From: Turbatrix aceti
Taxonomy: Eukaryota > Nematoda > Chromadorea > Rhabditida > Panagrolaimidae
Length of the DNA: 64,000 bases
Reading direction: 5' to 3'
Assembly: GCA_963969345.1 (NCBI GenBank)
Contig: OZ017766.1
Location: 5,766,001-5,830,000 of the forward strand
In this document: piece after piece, positions 1 to 9,033 of the stretch
How the letters are laid out: every line of letters begins with the position of its first letter
How positions within the stretch are numbered: the first letter of the stretch is position 1
Made by a program: the position numbers and the translations under genes
The notes under the pieces: generated by a model
What the model was told of the DNA's origin: nothing
The model's database searches: none
What the model saw: only the letters and a program-made list of their open reading frames with translations

Positions 1-453
1 CGACATAAAAACACTTAGTTTTCAGAAATGCCGCGTGTTTACCGTGCACAGTCTGAAATATAATTAAAGAATTAAAATGTCTCACAAAGAAATGCAACGT
101 GCCAAGAAGTATCGGTATCCAAAGCCAAGCAGCGATGCATAATACGCATTACCAATGCCAATAAAAACTAAAATCGTCGCTATAATTGATCCAAATGCCG
201 TTTTAGGTAGTCCCAAAGCATATCCACCAGATATTGGAGGCACAAAATACGGCAGATTGACGACCAATGAAACGTGTAGAAAAAGGGACCAAAACACTTG
301 GTTCATAAGAAAATACTTGTTAGCATCCATTTTATGATTTCGCTTCAAAAAGCATAACAATAATACAATGAACATACACAGAGTGATAATTGTTGTCAGA
401 ATGACAGTGGTTTTGATCAAATTTAGAACCCATTCTTTGTCGGGTAACTGCAT
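1..453 (-). CDS. Serpentine (7TM) chemoreceptor, partial at window edge
   Basis: Nematode chemoreceptor-like GPCR, probably of the srh/sri/str type, expected in the membrane of sensory neurons. Exon 1 (103-453) encodes 117 residues with three hydrophobic segments and is closely similar to exon 1 of the plus-strand paralogue at 1417. Shared blocks include NQVFWSLFLHVSLVVNLPYF and ISGGYALGLPK. Exon 2 (1-52) begins TVHGKHAAFLKTKCFY, matching exon 2 of the paralogue, and runs off the window. The 50-bp intron 53-102 keeps the homologous phase-0 frame only if it starts with GC (GCACGT) where the paralogue has GTATAC. The two nearby GT sites give early stops in exon 2. It is therefore either a GC-AG intron or an early pseudogene. 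The subfamily is an inference. Confidence 0.75.
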
Positions 454-973
454 ACTTTGAAAGTGCGTGCTACCGTTACAAAATGTATCCGCAGAATTTT
501 CATACTAAAAAATTCGGATATTAGGTTGCACATAAAGTTTGCATATTAGTGTATGTGTATTAACACTACTTTCAGATAAAATTGTATTTGCACAAACATA
601 CACATGTATACATAAGTTATTTTACTTAGTTATTTGCATTATGCACAATTAGCTTTTGAACCTGTATACACATACATAATTCTGTAATAACGGTACAATA
701 CGGAATATGATAAGTGGTATCAAAAAACTTGCATGAGTACATGGGAGAATTTGTTTGTTTACGAGTAACTAATGTATGGGTAACTATGTGCTATAACCAT
801 GTAAAATAAAAAGTCAATCGGTTGTGTCAAGTACGCGATACAACCGAACTGCTCAAAATTTGACATCTCTGGTTCAGAATGAGCTGCCGGATTTTCCAGC
901 GTCGCACAATGGGAAATTTCCCCTTTACCAAAAAATCGTACGCACACGCATGTTTTTCTGTACGCAGACGGAA
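454..973. other. AT-rich spacer between chemoreceptor copies
   Basis: No coding exon recognised. The stretch contains runs of alternating TATAC/CATAC (for example around 600-680), which look like simple low-complexity DNA. The paralogous exon sequence of the next copy breaks off at about 974. Confidence 0.5.
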
Positions 974-1174
974 AAGCCCGATGACCAATGAAAAGTGCAG
1001 AAAAAGGGTCCAGAATGCTTGATTCATAAGAAAATACTTGTTGGCATCTACTTTTTTATTTCTTTTTATAAAACACAACAAAAATATCCCGTATAAAGGA
1101 AACGTAATAACCGATGTAAATACAGCATTGAACTTTATAAAATTTATAACCCATTCGTCTTCGGGTAAGAGCAT
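974..1174 (-). pseudogene. Truncated chemoreceptor exon 1
   Basis: From an ATG at 1174 the first 67 codons (MLLPEDEWVINF, then KRNKKVDANKYFLMNQAFW) match exon 1 of the two neighbouring chemoreceptors. Similarity stops at about 974, after the second hydrophobic segment, and the frame runs on into unrelated sequence (to a stop at 827). Membrane segments 3-7 are not found nearby. It looks like a duplicate broken by deletion or rearrangement. It lies head to head with the intact copy at 1417, about 240 bp away. Confidence 0.7.
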
Positions 1175-1416
1175 TTGTGTTACCAGTAACAAATGAAGTG
1201 ACTATTGAATAATCTTTCTGACATCTGTTGTTAGTAAACTTTAAAAAAAATTTCAAAAATGGTACGAGGCTCGGAGGATACTCTAATCAGCCGTATTTAC
1301 AAAAAGACGCTAATACAGTTTTATCAAAAATTCGTTATGAGAAAACCATATTAAAACTGCGCAGACTGCGTTTCATTGCATTGTAAGAATTCCTTGTTGT
1401 CAGCCAACAACCAAAA

Positions 1417-2463
1417 ATGCCGTTACCTGACGACGTATGGGTTATAAACTTTATCAAAAGCACATCTGTTTTTACATCAGCTATTACTTTTTTTCTGTAC
1501 AGTATACTTTTATTGTGCTTCATAAAAAGAAATAAACAAGTCGATGCCAATAAGTATTTTCTCATGAATCAAACGTTTTCGGCTCTCGTTCTTCATTTAT
1601 CATTGGTTGTCAATTTACCATATTTTTTGCCTCCAATATCCGGTGGCTACGCTTTGGGACTACCTAAAACTACCTTTGACTCAATTATAGCTACGATTTT
1701 TGTTTTTATTGGTATTGGAAATTCGTATTATGCGTCACTGCTTGGTTTTGGATATCGATATTTTTTGGTATACTACATTTTTTGTGTTTTACATTTTTGT
1801 TTTTAATTTTTAATTTTCTAGACAGTACACGGTAAACATGCGGAATTTTTAAAAACAAAGTGTTTTTATACTGGATGCGTAGTCAGCAATGTATATTTTG
1901 TTGGCTTCCCAATTTTGGCACTGACGATAAAACTTCCTGACGTCACACCGACTTATGTAAAAAATGTTGTTCTGAATCAATACCCTGAAGCCAAAGTATA
2001 CTTATCCGAACCATCGCTATTTGTTCTAGACAAAAATTTTATTATCAAGGTAACATTTTTGTATGTCGTTGCATCTGTTATTATGTTCTTCATAAAGTTT
2101 ACAATTATTCAATCGTCAATTAAGCGCAGATTTGTGCTTCGGAGGTTGAACCACCAAACAAATGTTACGCGTCACCTTCAGATGCTGATCACGTACAACA
2201 TTATTCAAATTCTTATAACATCTGTATTTTTGTTTCTACCGTATTTTACTTTAGTTGGATGCTTTATCCTGGAAACCGATGCAAAGAGTTTTCTCAATTT
2301 GTTTCACTGCATTGCTTATTTCCATGCTATGGCTCAGGGCGGTACAATACTTTACATGATTGGTCCCTACCGAGAATACTGGATGTCATTTATGCCTTTC
2401 ATAAAATATCCTAAATTAGTTCACATATCAAATACGATTACTACACCAAAAATTGCATTTTAA
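1417..2463 (+). CDS. Serpentine (7TM) chemoreceptor, complete
   Basis: Two-exon chemoreceptor GPCR of 330 residues. Exon 1 is 1417-1767 (117 codons, ending RYFL). A 54-bp intron, 1768-1821, starts GTATAC and ends TTTCTAG. Exon 2 is 1822-2463. Seven hydrophobic segments can be placed: three in exon 1, the fourth just after the intron (around FVGFPILALTI), and the fifth to seventh in exon 2 (VASVIMFFIKFTII, IIQILITSVFLFLPYF, FHCIAYFHAMAQGG). The tail starts GPYREYWMSF, and the PYR is typical of srh-like receptors. Length and topology fit the srh/sri family at roughly 330 residues; the exact subfamily is not certain. This is the only intact copy of the local cluster. The ligand cannot be inferred. 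Confidence 0.85.
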
Positions 2464-3363
2464 TTCTTATTTGCTTATCAACACCATTGACGTAAAATAT
2501 TTTTAACATTGTTAAATGTCTGATTACGGGATAAACAGAACGTGTCACATTTTGTTTTAAGTATACATATAAATAACAATTTCTGATAACTGACCGGAAA
2601 ATGCCAACGAACATAATGTTATATGTACTACAACATTACAATAGTCAGAGAATGATATGCGTAAGCAGATCATGTATTATTTATTGTTGGGGAACATTGA
2701 AATGTGTTTTCTTTAGCTTTGTGTATAATGATTTCTAATCAATTATGCAATCACATGTTGCAATTTGACGTTTTTTTCAAAGGGTTTTGGTTTCGTACGT
2801 TGTAAAAAAAGTATATCTGATTAGGTTCCAGCTGATCTTCACTTTAACCTTTTCCACCTACTTATTTTCACTCTTCGACTGCATTTCGTAGGTTCAATAT
2901 GCCGTGAAAATCGGAGCTGTTTATCTTTTCCCTTTTTTCCGCCACTTCCCTTGTCGGTTGACTGGCTATGCGTGACTGGATGAATGGATGTGACGACGAT
3001 GAGCAAGGTTACTTGCCTCTGAGCGGGTACCGTTATCTTGCTCTTAGCAAGGGTAAAGGGATGCGCAAAAAAAGTCATGATCAACAAACGAGTTACGCAA
3101 CCGAGTCTGGCTATACGGGTAGGGTAGTGGTTGGTTGGCGCAGGGATGAAAAAAAAGAGAAAATACCCTCCGGCGATGTTGCGCACCCGTTTGCTTCCCC
3201 GGGGTGTAAGGTTTTTTGACTTTTCACGCTAACAGGCCAAGCATCCCTTTCCATGATTTATCGGGGGAGGGGAAGTGATGTGCAACGCCGGGGCCGTCCT
3301 TGATCCTGGCCGGGCGTGCCCTAGCTCGGGTTCGTGCAAAAAACACGCAGTGCTCATGCTGAT
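2464..3363. other. Intergenic region upstream of the collagen gene
   Basis: No gene recognised. The first part is AT-rich 3' flank of the chemoreceptor. From about 2830 the composition becomes balanced to GC-richer, as expected of the collagen promoter. Overlapping ORFs on both strands at 2839-3219 have no recognisable features and no splice context. Confidence 0.5.
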
Positions 3364-3372
3364 TATATAAAA
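3364..3372 (+). promoter_or_regulatory. TATA box of the collagen gene
   Basis: TATATAAAA lies about 60 bp before the 5'-UTR splice donor at 3435 and 126 bp before the collagen ATG. It fits a strong, stage-regulated promoter, which is usual for cuticle collagens. Assignment rests on motif and position only. Confidence 0.6.
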
Positions 3373-3434
3373 GCCGTCGACTCTGCGGGGTTACTTCACA
3401 TCGCTTGGTCGACTGTCTGAAAAGAAGTCACAGG

Positions 3435-3489
3435 TAAGAGGGGTTTACGAACACTTTTTAGAGTTTTTAGATTTTTTACTTTTTTTTAG
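3435..3489 (+). other. 5'-UTR intron of the collagen gene
   Basis: CACAG|GTAAGAG at 3434/3435 is a strong donor. A T-rich tract ending TTTTTTTAG at 3489 directly abuts the ATG at 3490. This is either a 55-bp 5'-UTR intron or, if the donor is unused, a spliced-leader acceptor. Confidence 0.6.
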
Positions 3490-4662
3490 ATGGAACCCAA
3501 GGAGCAGATCCGCGAGGCTGAGAGCCTCAAAAAGCTCGCCGTCTTCGGCATCGCAGTGTCGACGATTGCGACTCTTACCGCGATCATTGCGATCCCGATG
3601 CTGTACAACTACCTCCAGCACGTGCAGTCCTCCCTCGATGCTGAGGTCGACTTTTGCCGCCACCGTACTTCGACCCTCTGGGACGAGTACATCAAGCTGG
3701 AGCGTGTTACCGGGGTTCAGGCTCGTCTGAAGCGCGCTATTTACACCCGTGCATCTGGTGTTACCGGACACTCCCGCGCTCTGGCGCGTGGCGCTACTTC
3801 TTACGGATCTGCCGGCCTGGTTGACGGTGGATACGGTGGTCCCTCGGATGCTGGTATCAGCGGAGGAAGTGCTTCTGCCAGCGTTGAGAGCAGCGGTGGA
3901 GCGTGCTCCTTCGGACCCCCCGGCCCGGCCGGTCCTCCCGGTACCGACGGTCTCGATGGCAAAGACGGTCTTCCCGGTACTGATGGTGCTCCTGGCGCGG
4001 ATGCTACTGCTAATGCTGCTCCTGAATTGTGGGTTTATTTTTTTAATTAATTAATTAACCAATGAAAAAAAATTTTAATTGTAAATTTATTAATTGAAAA
4101 ATTTAAAAACGAAGTGAAATTAATTAATTAAATTACAAATTATTTAATTAATTACACGTTTTTTTAAATTTTAAAATAATTTGCAAAAAATTTTTTTAAT
4201 CCTATGAATTCCAGCTGCTTCGACTGTCCCGCAGGCCCACCCGGCCCCGCCGGTGCCCCCGGCCCGAAAGGCCCCAACGGCAACCCCGGCGCCCCCGGCA
4301 ACAGCCCCGGCCCCGCCCGCCCCGGTCTCCCCGGTCCCCCCGGCCCCGCTGGTCCCGCCGGCATCCCCGGTGCCCCCGGCAACGACGGCGCACCCGGACC
4401 CGCAGGTGTTGTCAACGACGTCCCCGGCATCCCTGGCCCTCCCGGTCCCGCTGGACCCGCAGGCGCTCCCGGTCAGCCCGGAGCCCCCGGCCCCGACGGA
4501 CACCCCGGACAGGCAGGTCCCGCTGGTCCCCCCGGCCCCGCAGGTCAGCCCGGACCCCTCGGCCCCCCTGGAGGTGCCGGCGACCGTGGACCGGACGGCG
4601 ACAGCGGCAGCGGCGGCGACTGCAACCATTGTCCTCCTCCTCGCACTGCCCCTGGCTACTAG
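3490..4662 (+). CDS. Cuticle collagen (col family)
   Basis: Nematode cuticular collagen of 328 residues, secreted to build the exoskeleton. Exon 1 is 3490-4028; intron 4029-4214 is extremely AT-rich; exon 2 is 4215-4662, and the phase-2 junction gives [14 protein letters not shown]. Residues about 14-60 form the nematode cuticle collagen N-terminal domain: a hydrophobic segment ([20 protein letters not shown]), then conserved D/E, C and W. An R-x-x-R site (RLKR) follows, as in collagens processed by furin-like enzymes. Gly-X-Y repeats start near [11 protein letters not shown], are interrupted around the intron by Cys residues (CSFG, CFDC), and run with short breaks almost to the end. The tail has a Cys pair (CNHC) for disulphide bonding. 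Exon 2 is very GC-rich, as expected of Gly/Pro codons. Confidence 0.95.
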
Positions 4663-5070
4663 GCAGCACCATAGCAAGGAACTTGACATTTTTCTTTTGT
4701 TTGTATACGGATTTTTTTGTGCCTACGATAGTGACAACATTTTTTGAGATTTTTGTATCGTTGAATTCAAATCGATCGTTGTTGTATCATAAACTTGCGA
4801 GAAGCAAATTTGAAAATGTTTACAAGGGACATTATGGAAATTTGTCGCATAAAGAATTCCATAAAGGATTTCCAAAATGTCACCAAACACAATTGTAAGG
4901 CTGACCTTTTTTTCTCTGCGCGCTCTGCGAACGAGTTCAAACTGCATTGTCATGCTCCCGCCGCGAAATTTATTCTTCCGAAGAAAGCGAGCAACAATCC
5001 ACAGCTTCTCCTTCACATCTGCTACCGCGGCTCCTTTACCTTTGTTTGTATTTTAATAGTAAGGATAATC
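4663..5070 (+). other. Spacer and probable trans-splice acceptor of the Ig-domain gene
   Basis: No separate gene seen. A T-rich tract ending TTTTAATAG at 5059 lies 11 bases before the ATG at 5071 and is a likely spliced-leader or 5'-UTR acceptor. The open frame upstream of that ATG (from 4795) has no domain-like sequence and probably is not translated. Confidence 0.5.
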
Positions 5071-6470
5071 ATGAATGCTACACCGTTCCGAGGGCGTCCT
5101 GTCTGTCGTCTGACCGATAAGCAGAGCGTGCTTGTCGTCGAATCCATCATTGCGCCTCCCGCGAATTCTGCGTTTCGCCTGGGTTGGTTGTTCAAAGGCG
5201 AACCCATTGAGACAGCCGACGGCAATGCCAAGTACCAGGTGCTGCAGCGGACGCTGTCGAAAGAGCGCTATCTCTATATCGTCCGGGTGAGGAGATTTTC
5301 GTTGGCGGACATTGGTACGTACTCGATAATCGCTTCCATCGGCGATCAAAAATACACGCGGAACATTCGATGCATCCTCGATACCCGCTTTGGAGAAGCT
5401 CCCGCTTTGATTCCCACTGGGAGCTGTACGCTGCATGCTGATCGCGTTCCTGGTTAGTTTTGGGATTTTTGAAGGGTTTTATTTCTTTGACGTAAAAAAA
5501 TGCTTTTTTTTGGAAATTCGTTATAAAATTTTGCTGAAAAGCGATTTTTACTGTGAAAAATGTTTTTTTCCGTAAAATTCATCTGTCTGAAGCATTTTCT
5601 GGCAGAGTTACGATTGTCTGAAATCGTTTTGTGCCATTTTTGACGATTTTTGGCAATTTTTAAGGGGATATTATTATTATAACCCATTATTTATATATTT
5701 TTTTCGGATTCACCATCAAAAATTACGTCGAACAATATGCACTCCAGTTTTGAAAATGCCAAAGTTTTTTAGTTACAGCATGCCAAAAATCGAAAAATAA
5801 ATTTGTTTCTGTCGAAACAAAAAATTGTCTAAAAAATGTTTTTCGCTCCAAGAAAAATTTGTCTATATAATTTTTTTTAGGTAGAACCCGAGACAAGAAA
5901 CTCTACTTCCGTTTCAAATCCGGCACCAAGCCCCATACCAAGTGGTTCGTCGCCGGCCGGGAAATCAACGCGGTCTCCGAGTACGCATTTCACATCCAAC
6001 CCGTCCCGGATACCGAGGATCTCTACGACTCAAGTCTCATCATTCCACCCACCAACCGGGAAAGCGCGATTATATCCTGCGTGATCTCCAACCAATTTGG
6101 CCAGATTCGTGCAACCTACGATCTCAAAAGCTCGGTTGTCCAGGATGCAGCCGAATTTCCCGAACCACCCCAGATCACCGAGGAACACGACGCCGAGGGC
6201 AGACACGTGACCGTTGTTCGGGTAAAGTTTCGCGTAAACGTGCCTTTTACGGTGACGTGGACGGATCCGAGGCGACAGCCCATCGGCCTCACCGATCCAC
6301 GACGGCAGATCTCACAGGTCTCTGATGCCAACGATGTCCATACCGCGCAGTTACGCATTTCGCGGTATCTTCCAACCGACAGCGGAGATTACGTCTGTCG
6401 CATCAGAAACACGGTCGGCAACGGAAGCGCGGTCGCCGATATTACACTCAACTTTGAAGACTCTCCTTGA
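5071..6470 (+). CDS. Protein of three immunoglobulin I-set-like domains
   Basis: Predicted protein of 323 residues: exon 1 5071-5452, intron 5453-5880 (GTTAGT to TTTTTTAG), exon 2 5881-6470; the phase-1 junction makes GGT. There is no signal peptide or membrane segment. Ig domain 1 (about residues 5-115) has the core Trp (LGWLFKGEP) and the DIGTYS turn. Domain 2 (about 128-215) has TKWFVAGREI and SCVISNQFG. Domain 3 (about 220-320) has VTWTDP and the DSGDYVC motif with the strand-F Cys. Such intracellular I-set arrays are typical of muscle proteins such as titin, twitchin and UNC-89, but no kinase, SH3 or Fn3 domain is linked here. It may be a short stand-alone sarcomeric or adhesion-related Ig protein; function is an inference. 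Confidence 0.8.
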
Positions 6471-6599
6471 ATTACGGTTTTTTGAAATTTACGATCTTTT
6501 TTGATTTGTCTATTTTGTTCACATTATTATTTTTTAATTTACTCATTTTTTTGTCCCATTGTAAAAAAAATTGTTCGTATTACAATAAATTCATTTGTT

Positions 6600-6809
6600 G
6601 GGTCACGGAACATTTTCGTTGTGGGATATTTATTGGGTCACGGAACATTTTCGTTGTGGGACACTTATTCGATCACGACAAATTTTCGTTGTGGGACATT
6701 TGTGGGGTCAGGAAAAATTTTCGTGACGGGATATTTATTTGTCACAGAAAATTTTTGGGGTGAGACATTTGGTTGGTCACGACAAATTTTCGTTGTTAGA
6801 CATTTATTT
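6600..6809. repeat. 35-bp tandem repeat, about 6 units
   Basis: Six degenerate copies of a unit built as GGTCACGGAACATTTTCGTT followed by GTGGGACATTTATT. The GTCA core recurs at 6602, 6637, 6672 (ATCA), 6707, 6741 and 6776, a period of 34-35 bp. It sits between the convergent 3' ends of the Ig-domain gene and the next minus-strand gene. There are no spacers, so it is a minisatellite rather than a CRISPR array. Confidence 0.85.
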
Positions 6810-6826
6810 ATCAGTATAATACGTTA

Positions 6827-7906
6827 TCAGTAGACAGCAGCAAAGCCGAGTGCGGCGAATTGTGCCATTGAGACAGTCAGAAAGGAGACAGCATCCGATG
6901 TAGTTGCGTCATCGGCTGGTGAATCGGTAGGGTTATCAGGTGGAGGTTTCTCGGTCTTTCCCCCGACTGGATCATGTTTGATTGTGGGGCCTGAATGAGG
7001 TACGTCTGGCGGATTCGTAACATCTCCCCCAGGAGTAGTTTCATCTCCGTAGTTCGGTGCATCGGTTTCATCCCCGTAGCTCGGATCATCGGTGGCCTCA
7101 GTATCATAGATGGGGGTAGTTTCATTTCCGTAGCTCGGTTGGTCGGAAGAATCAGGATCATTGAAGGGCGTAGTTTCATCCGCGGGCGCAGGACCATTGA
7201 CGCGAGTAGTTTTCTTCGCGTGCTTGTGTTTTTTGGTTTTTTTATGTGGCTCGGGGGGCTCCGTCGTATCAACGACCGGCTCCGTCGTAGAAACGACCGG
7301 CTCCTCAGGGTAAGGGTAGTACTGACAGATCGTCGGAATTTTATTACTTTCCGGGTATACGGCAGAGCATCGAAGAGATAAGGCGAGAAGGCGACCTCTA
7401 TAATTACCCTCTCTAAATTGAACACAAGCCTTGAAAAAATATGGATCAATAGGTTTTCCATCCGAATTGACAAATATTTCTGGCTGATGAGGTTCTCCGA
7501 CGGTGAACGTATAACCACACTTCACAGTGGTTCCAATGTAGTAGCGCCCGGGGGTGATATTCTCTAAAAAAAAAATATTTAATTTGGGTACAAAAAAAGG
7601 TGAAACCCAACTGTGAGCAAATTTTATATCATCCTTGTAGTTGAGAATGGACATCGGCAGAACACCCGTGGCTTCGGGATCGACGCCTTCGCACCATTTG
7701 TCAAGGTTGCAGGTTGTGAAGTTAAATGTTTCGGGCTGCCTCATAATTTTCAGGCACCGGACGTACGATTTATTGGTCCCCGGAACGACTGAGGTATGCA
7801 CCGCCCAACCCGGCCTGCAGGGATTTTCGACTTCGTCGGCGTCGACGCTGACGAAGCCGAAGCCGAAGAGAAGGAGAGAAGCGAGGATGAGGCGGGGCTC
7901 CGGCAT
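6827..7906 (-). CDS. Secreted or GPI-anchored mucin-like protein, unknown
   Basis: Single open frame; the ATG at 7906 is chosen because it directly precedes a signal peptide (MPEPRLILASLLLFGFGFVS), giving 359 residues. The mature N-terminal part (about residues 25-210) has eight cysteines (for example VRCLK, CNLDKWC, VKCGY, FKACVQ, SLRCS, TICQYY), suggesting a disulphide-bonded ectodomain. A Thr/Pro/Asp-rich stalk follows, with imperfect repeats of the type PSYGDETDAPNYGDETTP and a basic KKTKKHKHAKK patch. The C-terminus is hydrophobic (VSFLTVSMAQFAALGFAAVY) after small residues, as in GPI-anchor signals. Secretion and anchoring are inferred from sequence; the family is not recognised. A T-rich stretch inside the frame at about 7565-7600 resembles an intron acceptor, but no donor in the right phase was found. 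Confidence 0.75.
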   Translation of the reverse strand: MPEPRLILASLLLFGFGFVSVDADEVENPCRPGWAVHTSVVPGTNKSYVRCLKIMRQPETFNFTTCNLDKWCEGVDPEATGVLPMSILNYKDDIKFAHSWVSPFFVPKLNIFFLENITPGRYYIGTTVKCGYTFTVGEPHQPEIFVNSDGKPIDPYFFKACVQFREGNYRGRLLALSLRCSAVYPESNKIPTICQYYPYPEEPVVSTTEPVVDTTEPPEPHKKTKKHKHAKKTTRVNGPAPADETTPFNDPDSSDQPSYGNETTPIYDTEATDDPSYGDETDAPNYGDETTPGGDVTNPPDVPHSGPTIKHDPVGGKTEKPPPDNPTDSPADDATTSDAVSFLTVSMAQFAALGFAAVY

Positions 7907-8200
7907 CGGTAAATGAGGTCCGACGAAACTGGCCACCTGTATACGTATCAGTGAAAGCAACAGCCTTCTGTCAGTCTGTCTGAACGACTGAAAGAATAAA
8001 CAAGTCTTAAGTGCCGAATATGAGACCGATACGCTAATTTTTTTATTTCAGACATAAAAGTTGGCTGTGTCTTATTCCATGTTTTGGGGTGCCAAATGAT
8101 AATCAGAGCTGAAAATTTATTTATTTTGGATTCAATTATTATAAAATCAGCTGTCAGAGAACTTTCTTTTGCCCTTAATTTTACTCTAATTTTTGTTTGT

Positions 8201-8419
8201 TCAGCTTGAACAAGGAAGACGCAACTTTAGCAGCATCGTGGTGACCCCCTGCGTGTTTGTCATCTGCAGATAACATCTGATGCAGCCCGCATTTGAAGTG
8301 TGAGCACCGAGGGGTGTGACAATAACAAGATCCCCTGAGGCGATATCAAACGCGCAAATTTTGCATTGGGTAAATTTGTTGAGGCATTTCTGACAAGCTT
8401 CATTGACGCCGGGCGACAT
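8201..8419 (-). CDS. Small Cys-rich (zinc-binding-like) protein, uncertain
   Basis: From the ATG at 8419 a 72-residue frame carries three CxxC pairs (CQKC, CKIC, CIRC) spaced as in small zinc-binding modules, followed by a short basic tail ending LRLPCSS. The order resembles half of a LIM or treble-clef finger, but no family is recognised. Its ATG lies on the same CATG palindrome as the ATG of the plus-strand gene at 8418. The frame stays open upstream to 8473, inside that opposite exon. There is no clear intron signal. It could be a real small gene, the last exon of a larger one, or chance. Confidence 0.4.
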   Translation of the reverse strand: MSPGVNEACQKCLNKFTQCKICAFDIASGDLVIVTPLGAHTSNAGCIRCYLQMTNTQGVTTMLLKLRLPCSS

Positions 8420-9033
8420 GACGTCGACTACTTCCTCTCGAGGAGGTCTTCGACGCTGCAACGATCCCTCCACCGACCTCGATGATGTCTACGTTGTCTG
8501 CGAGCATCTTCAGCGGGCTGTGAGTTATCTTTGTTCAATCAAGCATTTACTATTTTTCGTACTATAATAAATATGATACAAATTCGGTTTCCAGATTTTA
8601 GAAATTTTGCATCAATGGTTGAAGCTGGTCGACGATTTTGACTCCGCTGACTTCGGAGAAGCGAAAATTGAGTTTCAAGAAAACGTCTTTCGTCCCCTGC
8701 TCGAGACCGAAGAAAATCTCGAATGGCTCGGAGCATTCGTGCGCGGAACGATTGATCGATGCACGATCAGCGAAAGCCGGTTATCCGAGCTTCTCGTGAT
8801 CAACACTCGTCAGGTCGGTTTTTATTTTGCTAATTTGTTTAAAAAAAATGAAAAAAAAATTTTAGCTCCGGCTTCAAAAAATTTTTGCCTTTATCGCAAC
8901 ACAAGCCAACGATGAACTAGAAAACTGCCTTGAACTGGCGTCGCGCGGCATCGTCGGCCTCTCCGTCAACGATGCCCTCACCGAACAGGTCCGAATCTTC
9001 GCTGGAGAACTCCAAAACGAACTCAGTTGTTGA
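8418..9033 (+). CDS. Small helical protein, unknown
   Basis: Three exons join in frame with phase-0 junctions: 8418-8519 (donor GCT|GTGAGT), 8595-8813 (acceptor TTTCCAG, donor CAG|GTCGGT) and 8866-9033 (acceptor TTTTAG). The protein has 162 residues, is rich in Leu and Glu and has no signal peptide or membrane segment. Typical stretches are EHLQRAILEILHQWLKLVDD and EENLEWLGAFVRGTIDRC, which look like amphipathic helices. No family is recognised. The gene is packed between neighbours: its ATG overlaps the ATG of the minus-strand Cys-rich ORF, and its last 11 bases overlap the 3' coding end of the convergent membrane-protein gene. Confidence 0.7.

Noticed and set aside
4171..4689. Long minus-strand Gly/Ala-rich ORFs opposite the collagen gene
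   Set aside because: They are the antisense of the Gly-X-Y codons and have no independent signals.
6600..6809. CRISPR-like array
   Set aside because: Units are contiguous and degenerate with no spacers, and the genome is a nematode; it is a minisatellite.
7565..7620. Intron inside the mucin-like gene
   Set aside because: There is a good acceptor-like T tract, but no GT donor in the required phase; the uninterrupted frame is simpler.
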